A DNA stretch of 25,397 bases, taken from positions 1 through 25,397 of the forward strand of contig CAYPVT010000007.1 of NCBI GenBank assembly GCA_964414265.1. The letters are read 5' to 3'. Each line of letters begins with the position of its first letter. The first letter of the stretch is position 1. Positions 22,701 through 25,397 of this stretch are shown here, one piece after another. Below the pieces are notes generated by a model. It saw only the letters and a list, made by a program, of their open reading frames with translations, did no database searches and had not been told where the DNA came from. The position numbers were made by a program, and so were the translations under genes. The stretch is from VMEP01 sp964414265. GTDB lineage: Bacteria > Patescibacteriota > Minisyncoccia > Phycocordibacterales > VMEP01.

Positions 22701-25397
22701 CATATCCATTACTTGCGACATGGAAGGCAGTTGATGTTCCCGCACCACTAGTGGAAGATGCGATTGTAAATAATGGAGTTGCGCCACCTGCTGTCGCCTG
22801 GATTGATAGTTGTGCAAATGGTGAAGTAGTGCCAATGCCGACGTTGCCACCCATAAGGATTGCTGAATAGACCTTATTGCCCGCGCTTGTGCTAATCTGC
22901 GGATCTGAATAGAACCCAATTACAGTGCTATTACTTGAAGGACTGGTAGACATATACGGCTTAGAATAAACGCCATACATTGCGGAACCGGCGCCCGAGA
23001 CAAACGGTTCGGAATAGATACCGTACATCGTCTGTGAGCCGCCACCGTTTCCTAGTAATTTTGCAGCCACATCGAGACCCGTGAATGTCCTGTTCCCGTT
23101 GCCGACAGCGTCGTAGTAAGAATTGATAAGAGTCGAAGTAGAGAAATTTGCCAAAGAAGAATCCATTCCAGCTATTGTAAATCTGGTATTAGATGAAAGC
23201 GTCGTAGTCCCTATTCCAACATTTCCACCCGCTGTCGCAAAATACGCAGAGCCAGATGAGGTAAGAGCTGTTGTCGAAGCGTATGGGAATGTTGATGCTT
23301 GAGTGAGAGAGGTAGCGGTGAAATATGGAGCGGTGATAGCACCAGAGACAGTGAGTGTGCCTGTCGCTGTGAGGTTTCCTCCGATATATGCATCACCTGC
23401 AACTGATAGTTTTGCGAATGGAGAGGTGGTACCGATACCAACGTTGCCGGTGGAAAGTGTTGAGCCGGTTCCATTGAGGTTAATTCCATAAATTAAGTTC
23501 CCGATGTTTAACTGATTGCTTGCTGTTGCTGAGGCGACCGCCACATCGTTGCCGATAGCGATATTGTTTGAACCTGTGGTGACTTGATTATATGAAGACG
23601 CGATAGTTGATTGACCAATGAGCACATTGCGAGCGCCTGTTGTAATGCCATAGCCGGACTGATAGCCGAGGAGAGTGTTGTAGTCGGAACCGGTGGAGGC
23701 GTAGTAGCCGGACTGGTAGCCGAGGTAGACACCTCCTTGATTGGAGTATAGAGCCGTGCCATGGGCGGTGGCATAACCCATGGCAACAGAAGAAGTGGCG
23801 GAGGAGTTGTAGTAGAGGGCGGAGTAACCATTTGCGGTGTTGTAGGTGCCGGTGGTGTTGAAGTAGAGGGCTTGGTAGCCGTTTGCGGTGTTTTGGATGC
23901 CGGTAGTGTTGGAGTAGAGGGAGTTCATACCATTTGCGGTGTTATAGTAGCCGGTGGTGTTGGAGAAGAGGGAGTTCATACCATTTGCGGTGTTTTGGTA
24001 GCCGGTGGTGTTGGAGCGGAGGGCGTTCGCACCATTTGCGGTGTTGTAGGTGCCGGTGGTGTTGAAATAGAGGGCTTGGTAGCCGTTTGCGGTGTTTTGG
24101 ATGCCGGTAGTATTGGAGTAAAGAGCTTGATAACCAACGGCTGTATTGGAATCACTTGAAGTTGCCACATTTAACGCTTCGTAGCCAAGCGCGGTATTGT
24201 ATAAACCATCAGAAAGAAGCGCAGACCCTGCCCCTATCCCAGCAAGTGCGGAGAAGTTGGTCGTACTTGCGTAGAGGATAGTGTTCCCCGCTTGTTTGTA
24301 TCCAGAATACTGGTCGGTGTTAATGAAACCAGCGACATCGAGTTTATAGTTTGGACTCGTTGCCCCAACACCAACATTTCCAGAATTATTTATCACAAAC
24401 AAAGTTGATGAAGCGGAATTAACAGCTTGAAATACATTTTCTGCAGTTGTCGTTGCCGACCAAACAGTAAGTTTTGCGTATGGAGTTGAAGTGCCAACAC
24501 CAACACGAGTATTTGCCATATTGCCTGTGCCATCTGATTGTCCGAAAATAGTTAGTACTGGGTTGCTGTCTAATTGAGCGGTGTAGCTTTCAATCGTGCC
24601 GTTTGCTGCAGAAGAAGTGACGGGCATATCAACCCACGAAAGGATTCCCCCATCGGCATCAAAATTCATTGAGCCAAAATTAAGATTTGAAATTGTTGTT
24701 GATGTCGTTGAAGCTTCGTAATAAATATCATTACCACCAACACTGAAGTTGCCGTTGTCTGTGACTTGAAGAAGTGTTGTGGAAGCGTTATTAACAACAG
24801 CGAATGTTTGACCTGTTGTGGTGCCTGTCCCCCAAACAGAAAGTTTTGAATATGGAGTTGTTGTGCCGACACTAACAAAGCCACCTCCTTTAAGTGTTAG
24901 TATGTCACTCGTTTGATAACCACCGCTACTGTATAGGTGTCCAAACACCATGTCCACAGTTGTTCCGTTGTAGCGAGTATCAATTTGGCCGGTAATATTT
25001 GCGCCGTCTCTCCACGTTAAAGCTTTTTGAGCTGAGTTTGTGCTGTATGTCGTTTGTAAACTCAAGATTTCACTTGCGCTGGCACCAGTACCTCCATCAT
25101 AAATTTGCATCCTTGCCGTAGGATTAGTTAATCCAACTCCGACCTTACCACTCGAAGTGACGAGTGTGTTTCCGGCAACCGCGAGGGACGAGGAGAATAG
25201 ATTTGTTGATGATGCGGTGGTGGAGTAGAAGTTTGTTGTTGTTGCGCTTGTGCCAGTTGCGTTTACAAATGTGAAGTTTTGGAATGATACTGTCCCTGTT
25301 GCTGTGAGGTTTCCTCCAATGTATGCGTCACCTGCAACTGAAAGTTTTGCGAATGGTGATGTGGTGCCGATGCCGACGTTGCCAGATGAGGTAATAG
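16747..25397 (-). CDS. Giant repeat-rich surface/fibre protein, 5' end beyond the window
   Basis: At least 2882 codons; the frame stays open to the right edge, past an internal ATG at 25110, so the true start is outside. In protein order: (1) many GNVGIGTTSPxAKLSV-type segments, about 16 in all, as found in tail-fibre-like and large surface proteins; (2) seven 17-residue repeats of the NTANGYQALYFNTTG type (DNA 23830-24186), similar to YadA-like head repeats, closing with NQLNIGNLIYG; (3) a Kelch-like block of seven repeats (SIQRPDGKFLVVLG...TSIYDPVANTF) plus a beta module; (4) a second block of five repeats plus a similar module; (5) two copies of an (I)AEYFPT/AEHF...GDVV domain; (6) a Thr-rich tail (16750-16932). 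Probably exported and fibrous, acting in attachment; this is inference. No catalytic motif was recognised. Palindrome (i) is translated within the second AEHF domain. Confidence 0.85.
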   Translation of the reverse strand, partial: ITSSGNVGIGTTSPFAKLSVAGDAYIGGNLTATGTVSFQNFTFVNATGTSATTTNFYSTTASSTNLFSSSLAVAGNTLVTSSGKVGVGLTNPTARMQIYDGGTGASASEILSLQTTYSTNSAQKALTWRDGANITGQIDTRYNGTTVDMVFGHLYSSGGYQTSDILTLKGGGFVSVGTTTPYSKLSVWGTGTTTGQTFAVVNNASTTLLQVTDNGNFSVGGNDIYYEASTTSTTISNLNFGSMNFDADGGILSWVDMPVTSSAANGTIESYTAQLDSNPVLTIFGQSDGTGNMANTRVGVGTSTPYAKLTVWSATTTAENVFQAVNSASSTLFVINNSGNVGVGATSPNYKLDVAGFINTDQYSGYKQAGNTILYASTTNFSALAGIGAGSALLSDGLYNTALGYEALNVATSSDSNTAVGYQALYSNTTGIQNTANGYQALYFNTTGTYNTANGANALRSNTTGYQNTANGMNSLFSNTTGYYNTANGMNSLYSNTTGIQNTANGYQALYFNTTGTYNTANGYSALYYNSSATSSVAMGYATAHGTALYSNQGGVYLGYQSGYYASTGSDYNTLLGYQSGYGITTGARNVLIGQSTIASSYNQVTTGSNNIAIGNDVAVASATASNQLNIGNLIYGINLNGTGSTLSTGNVGIGTTSPFAKLSVAGDAYIGGNLTATGTLTVSGAITAPYFTATSLTQASTFPYASTTALTSSGSAYFATAGGNVGIGTTTLSSNTRFTIAGMDSSLANFSTSTLINSYYDAVGNGNRTFTGLDVAAKLLGNGGGSQTMYGIYSEPFVSGAGSAMYGVYSKPYMSTSPSSNSTVIGFYSDPQISTSAGNKVYSAILMGGNVGIGTTSPFAQLSIQATAGGATPLFTIASSTSGAGTSTAFHVASNGYVGIGTSNPTGALTISNGQILVPNGTVAAPSYSFSNSTGTGIYSTGSTNINIAYGGAIAYQIYNTQFRGPSGTASLPAISDVNMSDSGMFWPVSHEVAFSSNAVERLRINSIGNVGIGTTSPYQKLSVAGNVIADAFIATSTTATSTFAGFIDVNGTGANATSTFASNLWVKGTLRTGTGSMYMNDSGISSSNGNLAISNNGSSFFNGGNVGIGTSSPLTKLSIQGTAGTDLLNIASSTGASLFYINSAGQVGIGTQSPTALFSISDSASSISTKSTTGDFSVSGSSVTVGVATTSSQISLNLATTMDIGLGTMTAGPAIVGTAGNTAFDNAHSIQRPDGKLLVILASGTSNTSIYDPVANTFIAGPALVGTAANLANYGTHSIQRPDGKFLVVLGGTTSNTSIYDPVANTFIAGPALFTSAQGGAHSIQRPDGKFLVIHGGNSASTSIYDPVANTFVAGPNPTGFVGPGGAVSIKRPDGKFLLIHGGGASSSTSVYDPVANTFVAGPTVVGTSGSTSRDGLHVIQRPDGKFLVILGNFSSNTSIYDPVANTFTAGPALSAQAYGGSHSIQRPDGKFLVVLGNGGSGTSIYDPVANTFTAGPALVGTAGNNTADGAHSIQRPDGKFLIVLGNASSNTSIYDPGFVVSGSYESEAMSMPKLNTSSILKFSTNGEGRVDLAVRTATTEGGLSSASYATTTNGGYIYPVNGALWAQVRVTLIRTISTNAQPNQINKPTNTWLGEADVKYQRSFAQPVLYDFTIDNGTIFRKDNADFGTGFATSTSAGNATTSGPVLSNLLGGDNGLTLPYGFDSASTTATSTTLGNYFSAGPALVGTAASLAYTGSHSIQRPDGKFLVVLSNNTSDTSIYDPVANTFVAGPALVGTAANLASWGSHSIQRPDGKFLVVLGNGVSNTSIYDPVANTFVAGPALVGTVTSSAYTGSHSIQRPDGKFLVVIGLNTSDTSIYDPVANTFVAGPALVGTAANLASWGSHSIQRPDGKFLVVLGNGVSNTSIYDPVANTFVAGPALVGTAASLAQHGSHSIQRPDGKFLVVLGSGTSNTSIYDAGWVTSGSYQSEYINNPSLNSTSALMWTGNADSFKAGAVSFRVKTAATSDALATAAWRSLPTSGSLINPTSGDVWMQVRIDMKREIPRQPNSQKNVWLGESSVVYNRLPLNDEENKAGVFSKPIITGFKVINTNNSDLATFSSGGQDLFRFSSGGNAYTSSGGSWNSGGADIAEYFPTDDASLTPGDVVSVSPEDSSGLVSKSNGAYDAYTVGVVTTAPGVLLGSDISGGQAGKAPIALAGRVPVKVSFEGGEIKKGDFLTASSKPGIAMKATDAGRVVAIALESYSLSDFENGKTSILAMINTIEYSGKGGFFSTAGKKLSLWVKAVTESLNSLGIFVENGKVGIGTGTSTPMSTLTVSGRTSIGENYNVEAPENGLIVEGNVGFGTTTPTAKLTIQGESDKDSFVVLNGDNSSAFTIAKDGRVGIGTSAPKSALNISAPNPRLTLTDTASVIDAIGTNGNVGVGTTTKDWFVESKNGIFSIGEISNSTDIKGSSTENTYLSISATSTPVLTFAGNIKANIISAKTIISEGMCVASFCDVLNSNTISSDRFASTQSGIAEHFADLSSPEVEAGDIVAMSATTTLVSVNSNLEASPPSVVGATTTSAVLVRADKTNMASVVGIANLAGLTFSSTSTSPSVVFSGKTVVKVSTEGGVINPGDRITLSSVPGVGMKATTSSQTIGIALGSFDGTQSATSTVTSTNVDGTFVYQGAVAVSVSVGWTHLDSSIANATSTSVTLAVDSVTGRVASQGVLDMAGFSIENVGAITGASGTWSIDASGKLLADNIEVRGGVKIGSPDRRSGITMYDEESGAPYCLTVSGGLPKTTSGECLVGGSATATQVSNSSFVGSIVDAISGSVNALTDTTATYTATTTDTTTTTTTIDTATTTTSAITDTTVTATTTTATATTTTATSTSEITTP
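16750..16932 (-). repeat. Thr-rich low-complexity tail coding region
   Basis: Imperfect ACN-codon repeats encode about 60 residues that are mostly Thr, with Ala, Ser and Asp (TATTTDTTTTTTT and similar). It forms the extreme C-terminus of the giant protein. Such tails are often extended or glycosylated wall-spanning segments; that role is inferred. The repeat-rich DNA is prone to slippage. Confidence 0.7.
17719..17741. repeat. Palindrome (i) inside the giant gene, translated in another frame and orientation
   Basis: Stem ACTTGGAGGC, loop GAA, GCCTCCAAGT on the plus strand, so it is inverted relative to (e)-(h). On the minus strand it is read as NLEASPPS, not LGGEASKL. It sits in a loop of the second AEHF...GDIV domain, between VSVNS and VVGATTT, and keeps the frame open. 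Confidence 0.88.
19628..19833. repeat. 206-bp perfect direct repeat, copy 1
   Basis: Identical by eye to 19922-20127 (offset 294 bp, a multiple of three and exactly two blade units). The match ends abruptly at both sides: a/t at 19627/19921 and g/a at 19834/20128. Confidence 0.9.
19922..20127. repeat. 206-bp perfect direct repeat, copy 2
   Basis: Second copy of the 19628-19833 tract. Perfect identity, including synonymous positions, points to recent duplication or gene conversion of blade units. Confidence 0.9.
20782..21769 (-). repeat. Kelch-like repeat block 1 (seven units) in the giant gene
   Basis: Seven units with the RPDGKFLVxLG...TSIYDPVANTF core, the count of a complete seven-bladed propeller. 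Unit 4 is divergent (SIKRPDGKFLLIHGG). The last unit leads into a module beginning GSYESEAMSMPKL, related to the one following block 2, so propeller plus module have been duplicated as a pair. Confidence 0.75.
23830..24186. repeat. 51-bp tandem repeat array (seven units) in the giant gene
   Basis: Units at 23830, 23881, 23932, 23983, 24034, 24085 and a degenerate 24136, each exactly 51 bp and coding 17 residues of the NTANGxxALxSNTTG type. Units 1 and 5 differ at one base and units 2 and 6 are close, so a four-unit (204-bp) higher-order duplication overlies the array. There are no spacers between units, so it is not CRISPR. Confidence 0.9.

Noticed and set aside
16826..24159. Long plus-strand open frames opposite the giant gene (for example 16826-17344, 17849-18322, 22046-22510, 23761-24159)
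   Set aside because: They are antisense shadows of a repetitive, T/S/G-rich coding sequence. Their proteins mirror the repeat periodicity, show no family and have no start signals.
23830..24186. CRISPR array
   Set aside because: The 51-bp units are contiguous, with no unique spacers, and encode in-frame peptide repeats.
16747..25110. Giant gene starting at the ATG at 25110
   Set aside because: The frame continues upstream to the window edge with further GNVGIGTTSP-type repeats (SSGKVGVGLTNPTAR just before the ATG), so that ATG is internal.

Overview
The window looks like a chromosomal piece of a Candidate Phyla Radiation bacterium, most likely a Parcubacteria-type (Patescibacteria) genome. 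The evidence is indirect: a compact sugar-phosphate operon with a split transketolase, AT-rich DNA, REP-associated transposases, triple-LamG exported proteins, and a giant protein built on 'GNVGIGTTSP'-type repeats. TGA is read as stop at the end of the middle LamG gene, because its tail aligns with the tails of its paralogues. This argues against the TGA=Gly code of Gracilibacteria and Absconditabacteria. No rRNA, tRNA, CRISPR array or plasmid/phage replication gene is visible.

Left part (1-8830), housekeeping. A secreted coiled-coil murein hydrolase with an MltB-like domain is followed by a short array of palindromes (1594-1751) and a bidirectional hairpin terminator. Next come ribosomal protein bL25 and a class II fructose-bisphosphate aldolase, both on the minus strand. 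A 366-base gap carries a strong promoter and a strong hairpin terminator that delimit an unidentified transcript of about 210 nt. A PfkB-family sugar kinase on the plus strand follows. It converges, with only 8 bases between stop codons, on a tight minus-strand operon: GAPDH - RpiB - ribulose-phosphate-epimerase-like protein - transketolase N half - transketolase C half. Together these enzymes cover the non-oxidative pentose phosphate pathway and the triose section of glycolysis.

Right part (8890-25397), accessory surface island, all minus strand. In transcription order it reads: giant repeat protein (>=2882 aa, 5' end beyond the window) - RAYT transposase 2 - LamG protein C - LamG protein B - LamG protein A - RAYT transposase 1. 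Nine near-perfect palindromes, each with a 10-bp core stem and a 3-nt loop built on ACTTGG, are scattered here and nowhere else in the window. Six of them lie inside reading frames and are translated: two in each transposase at matching positions, one in the signal-peptide region of LamG C, and one in the giant protein.

The most notable observations are the translated RAYT-associated palindromes, the unidentified structured transcript at 3497-3710, a recurrent promoter layout predicting leaderless mRNAs, an epimerase with two replaced metal ligands, and nested DNA repeats in the giant gene (a 51-bp tandem array, a 206-bp perfect duplication, and Kelch-like blocks of 7 and 5 repeats).
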